Part shown: in pieces, positions 1-12,300 of the stretch
Layout: each line of letters begins with the position of its first letter
How positions within the stretch are numbered: position 1 is the stretch's first letter
Assembly (NCBI GenBank): GCA_035772405.1
Contig: JAYKKM010000048.1
Span: 2,301,501-2,365,500, forward strand
From: Chrysogorgia sp. JL179-B06
Taxonomy: Eukaryota; Cnidaria; Anthozoa; Scleralcyonacea; Chrysogorgiidae
DNA length: 64,000 nt
Direction of reading: 5' to 3'
Program-made: the position numbers and the translations under genes
Notes under the pieces: model-generated
Told to the model about the DNA's origin: nothing
Seen by the model: only the letters and a program-made list of their open reading frames with translations
Databases searched by the model: none

Positions 1-14
1 TACTAAGGGACCAA

Positions 15-205
15 CGTAGTAATTTGAAAAATGTTTTCTGGTCCTCTTTATAGTAAAATTATTTTATTTTGTCGATGGCAAGAGCACATAGTCCAACAAA
101 AAAACCTCATAGGATCCTCAGTTTGGTCCCTTAGTAATGGCGGACTTCCGGCTTCATTTTCTGAACAATAGTTGCTCGATCCAGTCTTCTTTCGAGATCT
201 GGTTG
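15..205. repeat. Dispersed repeat, copy 1 of 3
   Basis: A block containing TTTTGTCGATGG, a GGTCCCTTAGTAATGG stretch and GGCGGACTTCCGGCTTC. Near-identical blocks recur at about 3004-3150 and 9765-9897. No coding potential; family unknown. Confidence 0.8.
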
Positions 206-310
206 GTCTACCAGGGTCTTAAAAATAATCGAGAAGTGCTGCCTTTGCAATAATACCAACAAATGGTAAGACTTTCGGGTCTTCTCGGATAACGAATTGG
301 GCTTCTATAA
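205..310 (+). mobile_element. SINE core fragment
   Basis: Matches, in reverse orientation, the core of the SINE seen whole at 56841-57105 (shared AAGTGCTGCCTTTGCAATAA and GGTAAGACTTTCGGGTCTTC). The tRNA-like head is missing. Confidence 0.7.
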
Positions 311-929
311 ATCTTATAAAACTAAAACAGGTTGTCTAAAACTGTTTTTTCTGGTTGTCATCAGTATTTCTAGTGGTAAAAAAGAATAGTCTGTGCTTTT
401 TCTTCGTCAAAGGAAATTGCGCGCGAGTTAAGTCTCACTTCGGATAGAAAACTCACTTATATGTCTTTCAATATGTTCAATCTCGTTTGAGTTCATATTC
501 AAATGTTTTTAGAATATTTTACGACTTATAAAACGCATTTAAAACTGAAATTATGTCGAGCGGGGTCCGTATGGGCTCATGACGGACTGCTAGTTAGCCA
601 ATCAGAAAGCAGGATTTGGTAGGATACTAATCGGGAAAAAATAATGGTTGATATTTGGTTTTATTTTGATTTCAGTGCGGGCGAGGTTTGCATCATACAT
701 GGAAAGAAGTAAAGGAGAGGATCGAACTATAGAAATACTTGCTCAATATAATGAATTCTTACTTAGCTACTACTTCTAACATATACAGGAAACAGATAAA
801 TATAGAAAGCTAGAGGCTATCACAGATATGTAACATGAAGTATAGTCCTCAATAAAAAAATAACTCGAGTTGTTGTGTGGTTACCAAGCTTCGTCACGAA
901 ATAGTACAAGGGTTAATATTAGGGTGAGG

Positions 930-1013
930 GTAGCCTCCTCCGCAGGCAACTCTGGGGAACTTTCCCCCGGCATTTTCCCTCCCGCATGAGAGAGATGCCT
1001 GCGGAGGAGGCTA
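930..1013. repeat. GC-rich hairpin
   Basis: Arms GCCTCCTCCGCAGGCA and its complement (TGCCTGCGGAGGAGGC) enclose about 45 bases. It lies just outside the foldback at 1195-1960. No gene is visible in 311-929. Confidence 0.7.
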
Positions 1014-1194
1014 GGGTGAGTATAAGAGTTTGATTTTGGGTTCGGGTTATTTTTCAAACCTTTAAGGGTTAATCTAGTTTTCAGTCTGCGCGGAAACCAT
1101 ATTTTTAAGTATACTTTCTGGTGATCACCTATCGAAACACTGAAAATCCAGAAATTCTGGGTTGTCATGTGATAGGACGACCCCAACTCTCGTC

Positions 1195-1960
1195 CCTTAA
1201 ACTCAGGCGGTACACTCGCAGTTGAGGTGACCGTGAGGTACTAGGTCTGAGTCGTCTTCTCGACGATCTTTTTTAGTATCCGAGAGAGGTTGGACAGAGA
1301 TTGTTACGATCGAACATGCCTGTATGATGAAACGGGATGTATGCGCCATAAACCCCTATGAATTATACTAATAAGATGAGAAACGAAGAAAAAACTAGGA
1401 AAATCTTTGTCCAAGGTGGACAAAATCAACAAAACTTTGTTGGAAACCTACTCAATGTAATAAGTCAGATAAACACCTCGAACGTCGGGATTTATGCGAT
1501 ATACAGCCCTCCTTGGGGATGTATGCCGCATAAATCCCTCGTTCTCAGTGTTTATCTATTACATACATCATGGAACTGCTAACCCCAAAATAACTTAGAT
1601 TTTAACCCTAACCCCCCGCTGAATGGGTTTTCTAACTCCCCGCCTAATGGGTTTTCTAATACTAACCTTAATACTAATAAAAGGATATGATGGTCGTGGT
1701 TCTTTATTAACCCAAAAGGTCGAAATATGGAGAGGACTGAGATTGGCGTTGTAATATCATTGGATTGTAACCAACTCCAAAACAACAAAGATCCTAACCC
1801 TAACCCCCCGCCTAACGAGTTTTCTAACCCTAACCCCCCGGCTAGCGAGTTTTCTAAACAATCCAATAACTTTCCCCCAGTCCTCTCTCCACATTTCGAG
1901 AAGACGACTCAGACCTAGTACCCCACGGTCACCTCAACTGCGAGTGTACCATCAAGCTAG
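1195..1960. mobile_element. Foldback element with about 70-bp inverted arms
   Basis: The left arm (1202-1275: GGTACACTCGCAGTTGAGGT ... CTGAGTCGTCTTCTCGA) is the reverse complement of 1888-1955. The interior holds telomere-like CCCTAA runs (1600-1850) and short direct repeats, with no transposase. Confidence 0.75.
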
Positions 1961-2425
1961 GACCGAGCAGTCGCGATTCCCGGAAAACGCAAGATTTTCC
2001 CGCACCTACTCGCATCAATGCGCGTGGTTCGCGCGGGATTTTTTATAGGAGTATTATCCCTACCAAAAATGAGATTTGCGGGCGATGATCGAGGATGAGC
2101 ATGAAATCTTGTTGGTCAGCAGTCACATTAACTGGATAACATCAAGGGGGGAGGGTCAGGAAAACACTTAAGGCGGGGGTTAGGGTTACAAAACTCGTTA
2201 GCGGGGTTAGGGTTCGGATCTAAGTTGTTTTGGGGTTAGCGGTTATTTTATGGTTAAGTGACAAAATTCTGACGATTATATACCTGGATTCCCTTGATGT
2301 TATCCAGTTAATGATGTGACTGCTGACCAACAAGATTTCATGCTCATCCTCGATCACCAAAAATCCCGCGAGAATGCGCAGGTGCGGTAAAATCTTGCGT
2401 TTTGCGGGAATTGCGATACGTGTAT
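1961..2425. mobile_element. Second foldback element
   Basis: A left segment (about 1968-2150, with AACGCAAGATTTTCCCGCAC and GAGGATGAGCATGAAATCTT) pairs with 2290-2415. The interior has GGGTTAG telomere-like stretches. No ORF of note. Confidence 0.7.
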
Positions 2426-3003
2426 CGCAAACACAGCCTCGAGGATAATAAATAGTACATAAAAAACGCAAATGCTTTTTAGTTACTTTTATTACTAAAC
2501 TTCTTAACGTAATAGATATGTCAAAAATATCAGTAATATTTCAATAAGATATAAAAGGTTGTGAATCTGTGACACTGGTGGTTCTGCATAATTAGTAAAC
2601 GAAATTTCATCTCAAAATACGATGAAACCTTGACAATAGCGTTGAACACTTCACAATAGCATGACAACAGCGTACTTTTAGTCACTGATCTCAAAAATAC
2701 GACTGGATTGAGCTTTCTATTGTATCTGATGAGCTGATTTTGAAGCTTGCATATTTGCATAATGTAAATTGACGAGAGATCATCAGAAGCTCCGAGTTTG
2801 CAAGCAAATCAAACTGTGACGCTCGCGAAATAGGTTTAGTGTCTGGCCAATATAGTTTCTTTGTTAGCATTAAATGCATAAAATCTTGAACCTAATTTGA
2901 CGTCTCATATTAGGCTTCTCTCACTGGATAATTAGAGTCAACGGCGGCCAAAGTCGCAGGAAATCTGTAGGTAGGTCATGAATCGTTTTACCCTTTCGTT
3001 TTT
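2426..3003. other. No gene seen
   Basis: AT-rich unique-looking sequence with short ORFs on the minus strand only. I see no family match, no splice-consistent exon and no repeat. Confidence 0.5.
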
Positions 3004-3150
3004 TTAGTAATTTGAAAAATGTCTTCCGGTCCTCTTTATAGTAAAATTATTTTATTTTGTCGATGGTAAGAGCACATAATCCAACAAAAAACCTAATAGG
3101 ATCCTCAGTTGGTCCCTTAGTAATGGCGGACTTCCGGCTTCATTTTTCTT
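3004..3150. repeat. Dispersed repeat, copy 2 of 3
   Basis: Same block as 15-205, with a few substitutions and a short deletion. Sequence from 3151 to 3555 shows nothing recognisable. Confidence 0.8.
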
Positions 3151-3555
3151 CTTTCGAGATCAGTGACTTTTAGTCTATTGTGCAGGATTTCTTTGCATAA
3201 TGTTTCTATCACTAAGTGACGTTTAATTTACCAAAAATATGATAAACAAAACCAAATTTCTCTAAAACTAAAACGTTTAGAAGAAAAGTAATTCCATTAT
3301 CATGTAAGGCAACAAAGAACTTTCATTCAAGTGTCCCTTAAACAGAGTGGAATTCTAAGGCCTTGGTCAGGTTCTAGTCATTTAATAGTTTGGCAGATTC
3401 ATTACCATTTAGATCTTTTTTATATGTCAAAAGTATTTGACCTATTCAACATCGAACCATAAACACTATATATTTTAATACTTTTGTAATTTTATCTATT
3501 TAGTCCGGTTCATACCTCGTACTCCTTATGTACCGAATATAATTAATGCCTTTAA

Positions 3556-4041
3556 AGGGATACTCCAGCCAAAATACAAACGTACCGACTTTAGTTTATT
3601 TCCAAAATTTCAGCATTCCTATCAATTTAGTTAAGAAGATATGGCTAGTTGAAGTTGGAGAGTTTCTCCAATTTCGATGCCATATTTGTTTCTCAAATAT
3701 GACGTCATTGAGTGATTCTATCTCGTAATATGCCTACGAAGCTCCTCTACTTTCCTGCATGAGGAACTAAATAGTTTATTTCGACTAATTTTCGTCCAAA
3801 GACCATTCACAACAGCTATCACTATGTGATCGCCATCAAAACAAACTCCGTTGCCGATAAAGAATCACTCAATGACGTCATGTTTTCAAAACCAATATGG
3901 CGTCAAAATCATCAAATTTTCAACTTCAACTAGCCATATCTTCTTAACTAAATTGATAGGAATGCTGAAACTTTGGAAATAAACTAAAGTCAGTAAGATC
4001 TTTCATATGAACTACATTTGTATTTTGGCTGGAGTATCGCT
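3556..4041. mobile_element. TTAA-flanked foldback MITE
   Basis: TTAA occurs immediately on both sides (3552-3555 and 4042-4045). Ends are AGGGATACTCCAGCC and its imperfect complement. The arms (about 120 bp) share AGTTAAGAAGATATGGCTAG in inverted orientation. TTAA target duplication is typical of piggyBac-type elements. No transposase. Confidence 0.8.
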
Positions 4042-4093
4042 TTAAGGCTCTTGGTGAAAGTTCGACCTGCAAATAGCAACACTAAGTGTGTAA

Positions 4094-6075
4094 GGCCTTG
4101 TTTACATGGAGGTAGGGTGACCATTCTGGAAGGGTTATTAGTGTAAGGGCCCGGAAAGACAATGGACTAGGGTAACCTCGTTTACATGTGTCCTAGGGTG
4201 ACGCTGAGGTTTGGTTTACCCTATCTTCTTGCTAGGGTATAACCCTGGCGGCAGAGCTATTTTTTGTTTACTTTACCCATGTAAACGCATCAGGTAGGGT
4301 AACCCTCCCAGATGCGTCATATTTCAGTAAATTCAGTAAAAAGCGCAATAACAATGATTTCACGCGCCAAGTCCAAGGCGCGCCAAGTCTTTCGAAGATA
4401 CCACACCACGAAAATGCTACCAATCGGGCGACAAGCGATGAGAGAAGTACACCACTAGAAAACCTATCAGATCAAGATATTATATACCGAACAGCTCTCC
4501 TTCGAACGTGTCTCATCCGAGCTAAAGCAGCATTGTACTGGTTCGCTGCCTGAATTGCCAACTGTTGTTGATGACATTTTTGAAACAACAAAAAGCCAAG
4601 CAATAGACCACAGCATTGAAATGCGGCGACCAAAGGGCCAAGAGAGAAAAGAATAAAACTCGTCACCAAAACTCTTCGAGTCCTCGATTGTTCGCCATTT
4701 TCAATTTGCTTAGTGGCCACGCAAAGGGAGGGCGACCCTACTAGAGGAGTTAGCTCTGCTACAAGGCCAGGGGAATGAAAGTCACAGAATACCACAGAAT
4801 TGAAGTTCACAGAATTGAACAGGCCTCCACACTCATCAGCAACTGAAGCCCTGACCATTTTGAACTGGAAACCACTAAACATAAGGCGGAAATTTCTTCG
4901 CTGCACATATGTGCACAAATGTATTAATAACATTATAGATCATAATTTAAATTTTTTATACGGAACTGATGTACATTGCTACAACACTCGCCATAAACTT
5001 GACTTACGTACCAATCAAAGTAAGAGTAATTCAGGTCTTCATACTACACAGTATTTGTTAGTTAAGGAATGGAACTCTATTCCTATGAATATTGGAGACA
5101 CCGTTTGTATTAATTCATTTAAAAGGAAACTGTGGAAATTTTTAACTTAATTTGATAACTATATTTGGTATAATTATATTTTAAAGTAATCTAAATCTTG
5201 TAATATTTTCTTATTGTTCACTATATGTATATATATATATATTATATATACAGTATATGTATCTATTTTTAAGTACAGGTCCCTTTTGTAAAGCACCTTC
5301 GGGTGATATTGGTTTCCTGTTTAAAGAAATAAATTCATTCATTCATTCATTCATACCGTCCACCGCCCGCATCGGTTTGAAGCTCCGCGCAAAAAATTTC
5401 ATTATTTTTAAAAATTTCATTATTTGCTGAAAGATTCAAGTATTTTGACACCAATTGGCCGAATCAGGAATTAAAACAAAATTGCAGCATAAAAATTAGT
5501 TTGTATCACTTTGGATGATGCTGTCACGGGCTCAGGAATGTATTTTACATGTGTTCCGTGTTCGAAAATGGCGTTCGTGGTTTTCTAGATTTATGTCTAC
5601 TTTTAGATGTCTGATAAGTTTTTCGTTATGCCGTTTTACAAGATTAGAAACAAAATTTTACAAGATTAGAAACAAAATTTAATTTAATTTTGTTTTGTTT
5701 CGAATTTAAATATTATATTTAAAATTTAAAATTTATTAATTTGTCTATTATGCACTGTTCATATTATTTAAATAGATTTAATTAACACATAGTTTGTACA
5801 GCCTTATAACCAAAATAATTTTTTGTCAGAATTTCTCTTTGTCTTCCCCTTTAAAAGAGAATTACCAAAATAATGCATAATGAATAATGAAATAAACCCG
5901 CATTAGTTTTCAAAAATTTTCGGACGGTATTCTATGACTTTCATTCCCATGGCCCAAGGGTCACAACAATACACACCCTGACCCTACACCACTTTGTAAA
6001 CAGGGGATATCTTTTGACCCTCTTGGAAGAGTCACCCTACTAGAAGGGTAACCCTACTTCCATGTAAACAAGGCC
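4094..6075 (-). mobile_element. PIF/Harbinger-derived element with nested non-LTR tail
   Basis: Terminal inverted repeats GGCCTTGTTTACATGGAGGT / complement are flanked by the 3-bp duplication TAA (4091-4093, 6076-6078), the Harbinger signature. The minus strand around 4480-4720 encodes a fragment ([18 protein letters not shown]... [12 protein letters not shown]) shared with the copy at 11786-12299. Catalytic residues are absent, so the element is non-autonomous or decayed. Confidence 0.75.
4800..5353 (+). mobile_element. 3' end of a non-LTR retrotransposon (RT C-terminus and tail)
   Basis: The ORF ending at 5150 has the typical end of LINE reverse-transcriptase proteins: LNWKPLNIRRKFLRC, then YNTRHKLDLRTNQSK, then KEWNSIP and SFKRKLWKFL before the stop. 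A short 3' UTR ends in an ATTC repeat tail at 5330-5353, as in CR1/L2-like lineages. 5'-truncated and nested in the Harbinger-type element. Confidence 0.8.
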
Positions 6076-6347
6076 TAATTTTTAGCCTCGCGGGATAGAT
6101 ATGGTGTTTGACATTTGGAAAGGCAAGCGACGTACAGTGTCCATTATACTACCGGCTCGATTTACCTCCTTCACACCATTTCGGCAGCACGCCAGCAACC
6201 TTAGAGTATTTCGACTCGTATTTAACACTTTTATATATAAATTTTAAGATTTTAAGATTTTAGATTCTTGGTTTTCATTTTTCTCCATGGCACCTCATTT
6301 AAAAAAACATTGCAGCCAACTGGTGGTAAAGCATATACCTCAAGGAA

Positions 6348-9300
6348 CTAGGGATCAATGAAGGATATCATGATGTAACGGGTACCATTGGTGGTCGGTA
6401 ATCCTTCGTGTTGATGAGTGAGACGACCAGGATGCATCAATGCCCAGCCAACCTTGGTATTCGGAACCGCACAATCGTAGCGAGTGAACCGAGCTCCGCC
6501 ACCCTAGAAAAACGTAAATTACTCCACGTGAGGGCAAATTACACCAAGTCTCAGGGTTCAAAATAGCAGCCGGCGACTTTTAAATCGAAAAACATTTCAA
6601 CAAAACTTAACTTTCCGAATTGACATAAAATGTCGCACTAAATTAATTTTGAATTTGTTGAAAAAGACCGTTGAATTTTCTATTATTGCTGCCAATCTTC
6701 TATCTTGTAAACAGTATTAAATGTGGAGAATCGAGATTCGCGATTTCAGCGAAGCCTGCAGTCAGGCATGTTGGACTGATGGCCATGTATATAAAACAGC
6801 CTACAAAAATATCTAAATCCAAAATATTGATTTTGAACCCTGCAAGTGTATATTAAATGTAACTTGCAGCTTGGTTATTTTAATTCAGTAAATTATTTGC
6901 TACTCATGCTTTAACGCAAACTCAGAAAAATGTTTCTGAGCCCCAGACGGGAATCGAACCCAAAAAGGCGCCCAGTTAATCGGGGAATTTGAAGAACTGT
7001 TGTATTTCTCAATTTTAACATATTTAACTGTAGCCTGACTATAGTTAATATATTAACTATGGCCTGACTCACCTGACTCACATACCAACCTAAAACTGTA
7101 GCCTGACACTAATACATAGTGTAGTGATAAATGATAATGATAGTGATAATTATAGTGATAGTGATTAGTGATGATGATGATAGTGATGATGATGATTAGT
7201 GGTGATGATAGTGGTGATGATAGTGATGATGGTGATACTGATGATGGTGATGATGGTAATAGTGATGATGATGATGATAGCAATGATGATAGTGATGGTG
7301 ATAGTGATAGTGATGACAGTGATGATGATGACAGTAACGATGATGATAATGATGATGATGACAGTGATGATGATGACAGTAATGATGATGATGATGATGA
7401 CAGTGATGATGATGACAGTAATGATAGTGATGATGATGATGATGACAGTAATGATGACAGTAATGATTATGACAGTGATAGTGATAGTGGTGATGACAGT
7501 GATGATGATGACAGTAACGATGATGACAGTGATGATGGTGATAGTGATAATGATGATGACAGTAATGATAGTGATGATGATGACAGTAATGATGATTATG
7601 ATGAGTGATGATGGTGACAGTGATGATGATGACAGTAATAATGATGATGACAGTGATGATGATGACAGTGATGATATGACAGTGATGATGATGATGATGA
7701 CAGTAATGATAGTGATGATGACAGTAATGATAGTGATGATGATGATGATGACAGTGATGATGATGACAGTAATGATGATGATGACAGTGATGATAGTGAT
7801 GATGATGATGATGACAGTAATGATGACAGTAATGATAGTGATGATGACAGTGATGATGATGACAGTAATGATGATGATGAGTGATGATAGTGATGATGAT
7901 GACAGTAATGATGACAGTAATGATAGTGATGATGGCAGTGATGATCATGACAGTAATGATGATGATGACAGTAATGATGATGATGACAGTGATGATGATG
8001 ACAGTAATGATGATGATGACAGTAATGATGATGATGACAGTGATGATGATAGTGATGATGATAGTGATTATGATAGTTATGATAGTGATGATAGTAATGA
8101 TGATGATAATAGTGAGAGCGATAATGATAATACTAGCGATAATGATGATGATAATGATGATAGTGATAATGATAATTATGATGATAGTGATAATTATGAT
8201 GCTAGTAATAATGATGATGATAATGATGATAGTGATGATGAAAATTATAATGATAGTGATGGTGACAAAGATCACAATCAACGCCAACTAACCTCGTAAT
8301 CCACGCCATATTTATTCAACGCCACGTTGATGGTGTAGGTTGATGAATCATGGTGAGGTCGAAGGAAGTATTGTTCTGAGGGATGGTATTTCACAACAAA
8401 GTTCATGTATGCACGAGCCTGCAAACACAACACACATCAGCATTAGAAAATTACGGAAATCAGCTTATCCCGGGCGTTCAGTGACCCCCTTCCCGCGATC
8501 TTTGTCTGACCAGGAGCAACGAGAGTCAAGATAACTCTCATATAAACTCTTGTCTATCAACTCTCATCAACTCTCATCTTTGTTTGACTAGGAGCAATGA
8601 GAGTCAAGATAACTCTCATACAAACTCTTGTCTATCAACTCTCATCAACTCTCATCTTTGTTTGACTAGGAGCAACGAGAGTCAAGATAACTCTCATACA
8701 AACTCTTGTCTTCAACTCTCATCCTTGTTTGATCAGGGGCAACGAGAGTCAAAACAACTCTCATACAAACTCTTGTCTACCAACTTTCATCAACTCTCGT
8801 CTTTGTTTGACCAGGGGTAATGAGAGTCAAGATAACTCTCATACAAACTCTAGTCTACCAACTTTCATCAACTCTTGTTTTCGTTTGACTTGGAGCAATG
8901 AGAGTCAAGATAACTCTCATACAAACTCTTGTCTATCAACTCTCATCAACTCTCATCCTTGTTTGATCAGGAGCAATGAGAGTCAAGATAACTCTCATAC
9001 AAATTCTTGTCTATTAACTCTCATCAACTCTTGTTTTCGTTCGACCAGAAGTAATGAGAGTCGAAATAAGAAAGTGTATTACCTCTGAAGTGTATCCGGT
9101 GTAGATATGGTTAGCGATCGGAGCAACGTAATGCTTTAAGAAGTGCATCCAGTGAGGCTCGAATGCAATCTGAGAAGAATGACAACATATTATGGTCCAA
9201 GTACAAATATTGAAATTCAGCAATTAGTGATGGAGATGATATACAGGGTGTATAAAAAAAAACGCGACCTTTAGAAATTAACCTATTGTTGTTAAGCACA

Positions 9301-12300
9301 AGATTTTATGCTCCTGGGAATTTAAAATAGCTTCTAATCGTATGAAGGAGCATAACTGCATAACAAATTGTCAAAGTACTAATTAGTCATATCATCAGTT
9401 CGAATAAAAATGGTTCAACTGACCACACAGCAACGAGTTTTTACTGTTTTACATTATACCGAGACTCAATGTACTTTGATGTATTTTTATTCGAACTGAT
9501 GATATGACTAATTAGTACTTTGACAATTTGTTATGCAGTTATGCTCCTTCATACGATTAGAAGCTATTTTAAATTCCCAGGAGCATAAAATCTTGTGCTT
9601 AACAACAATAGGTTAATTTCTAAAGGTCTCGTTTTTTTTTATACACCCTGTACAGTGTATAAAAAAATGAACCGGCATAAAATTAATCAACATTCCTTTC
9701 AAACAACCTATTGTCACCTTGACATCTCTGAGCCACGGTGCGTAAAAAAATATGGTTTTATACACCTCGGACTTTATTTTGTCGATGGTAAGAGCACATA
9801 AACCATCAAAAAACCTCATAGGATTCTCAGTTGGTCCCTTAGTAATGGCGGACTTCCGGCTTCATTTTCAGAACAATAGTTGCTCGATCCAGTCTTTATT
9901 TAGAGATCAGTGAATATGGTGGCCTAAATAGTCAACACGATCTCTTCCTTAAATTAACTATTATCCTTAATTTACAAATCGCTCTAAATTAAGGATAATG
10001 GTTAATTTAGCGGCGATCGTGAGAGTCGCGCATGCATATGTTAGTCAATTACTATGCCACAAGCTTAGTATCTCTCACTTGTTTATAAGTTTAGCTAGCC
10101 AAGTAGGGGAGTGGATGCGTCGGGGGCTAGGGATGGAGAAAATTTTCCCAAGGAGTTAGGGTTAGGATCTTTGTTGTGTTGGGGTTGGGTTCTAACATTA
10201 GATTAACCATTATCCTTAATTTAGAGCGATTTGTAAATTAAGGATAATAGTTAATTTAAGGAGACCGGGTTGAAATAGTAGTGACCTCAGAGCTCAAAAT
10301 ACTTACTTCAAAATACCATTTTTTAGTGTTTTTTTTTTACATTGATGATCACTTTCAACCCTGAAATACTATTCTATGCTAAAGAAAATCTAAAAAACAG
10401 GGGTGAAAATCGTAGTGCCACTTTAAAGTATAATAAAATCAAAAGATTTCAAAACTACCAGAATTACCTGTTTCATGTGGATATCAACAGTTGGCACATT
10501 TTCGTAACCACCAGAAACACGATGGTCCTAGAAAAATAATAGAAACACTTTCAATGCAACCTCGTACCCAGGGCATTTTGCCTCCGGCGGAAGGTCGGCG
10601 ATAATGGCCCTGGGATGATAGGGGTATCTAGTACGTATTCCTTATAAGGAAGCGCAAATAGAAGGCATTGACGATCAAATAGAGTGAATTAACGAGCAAA
10701 TAGCTGACACGTTCAAACCTCGTACCAGCCTCCTTGTTAATTGGATTGTAACCGACCCCAAAACAACAAAGGTCCTAACCCTTTGGCAAACGTTTTCGTG
10801 AGAAATAAACCACCCCCAAAGCTATAGAATATATCAAAGGAAAGTTAAATTATCTATTTACAACATACGTACAGCTTTATCCCGGAGCTAACTTAGTTCT
10901 CTTTAAAAGCGCGTAATCGAACATGCCAAAATATAATTTTCCTAATACGGATACCATCTTCTAAACAAAAACACGGCTGTCTTCGACGAACGTTTTTTTA
11001 AGAAATAATCAACTCCCAAAGCTACAATATATATTAAAACAAAGATAAATTATCTGTTTACAGTATGCGTACAGCTTATCCTGCTAGCGAACGTAGTTTT
11101 CTTAAAAAGAGCGGATAATCGAACATATCGTAACGTGTTAACAATCCCACATCCAGTGGGCTGGTACGAGTGCCATGTATTTGTTCGTGAATGCCTTCTA
11201 TTTGCTCGTCAATGCCTTCTATTTGCTCGTCGGTCACTTCCTTATATGGAATACGTACTAGAAGTACATATGCGAAAATGGCCCTGGGATCGGCTGGTCC
11301 ATTCTATAATGCGATTGGCTTGTCATAAAACTCAATTAATTCAGCCGAGATTAATTTATTCATCTAAATCTGAATGGCTGAAGACGACGACTCGGAAGAC
11401 AATGATGCTGTCTTCAAATTTTACAGCAAATTAGAAGTGATAGCTTTCGCTAAATTGGATATATGCTTTTTCATACCTTTTGTAAGAGATAACCATGGAT
11501 GTATGGTGGATTATTAAGCTTGTTACCTGCTTTTATGCGATGAATGCTGACATGAACAACTCTGAAGAGCATTGAATATTTCTCAATTATTCAGGTCAAC
11601 AAAGTAGACAAAGGCAATGGAACAAAGACCACAAAAATTATCATATCTAAACACCCAGAAATTCTGGGTGTCATGTGACCAGCCGATCCCACGGCCATTT
11701 TCGCCGAACTTTCACCGTGGAGGCAAAATGCCCTGGGAACGAGGCTGACTTTCAATGAATACTAGCAAAGACGTGGGCACACTTAGGTTTCGTTTACATG
11801 TGTCCTAGGGTGACCCTGGGGGTAGGGTGGTCACCCTCCCAGACGGGTCATGTTTCAGTGAAAAAGCGCGCAATAAATAAAGTTCGGTGTATTTCAGATT
11901 CAAGTAAAACGCCATTATACAGGTTGAGCCACCATTGTTCTGTTCTACCAGGAATCCGCCAAAATCGACGACGACGACGACCAGCTCTCCTTCGAACGTG
12001 TCTCATCCGAGCTAAAGCAGCATTGTACTGGTTCGCTGCACGAATTGCTAACTGTTGATGACATTTTTGAAACAACAAAAAGCCAAGCAATAGACCACAG
12101 CATTGAAATGCGGCGACCAAAGGACCAAGAGACAAAAGAATAAAACTTGCCACCAAAGCTCTTCGTTTGTCCGCCATTTTTAATTTGTTTAGTGGCCACG
12201 CAAAGGGAACAAGGGTCACCCTACACCATGTAAACAGGGGCTATCTTTTTACCCTCTTGGAAGGGAAGAGGGTAACCCTACCTCCATGTAAACAGTGCCT

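Noticed and set aside
1600..1860. CCCTAA runs as a telomere
   Set aside because: Short, imperfect and inside a foldback element far from any chromosome end in the window; similar runs occur elsewhere in the window.
7168..8299. Long Asp/Ser, Met/Val and Ile/His ORFs
   Set aside because: Read-through of the GAT array in three frames and both strands; not a Ca-binding or acidic protein gene.
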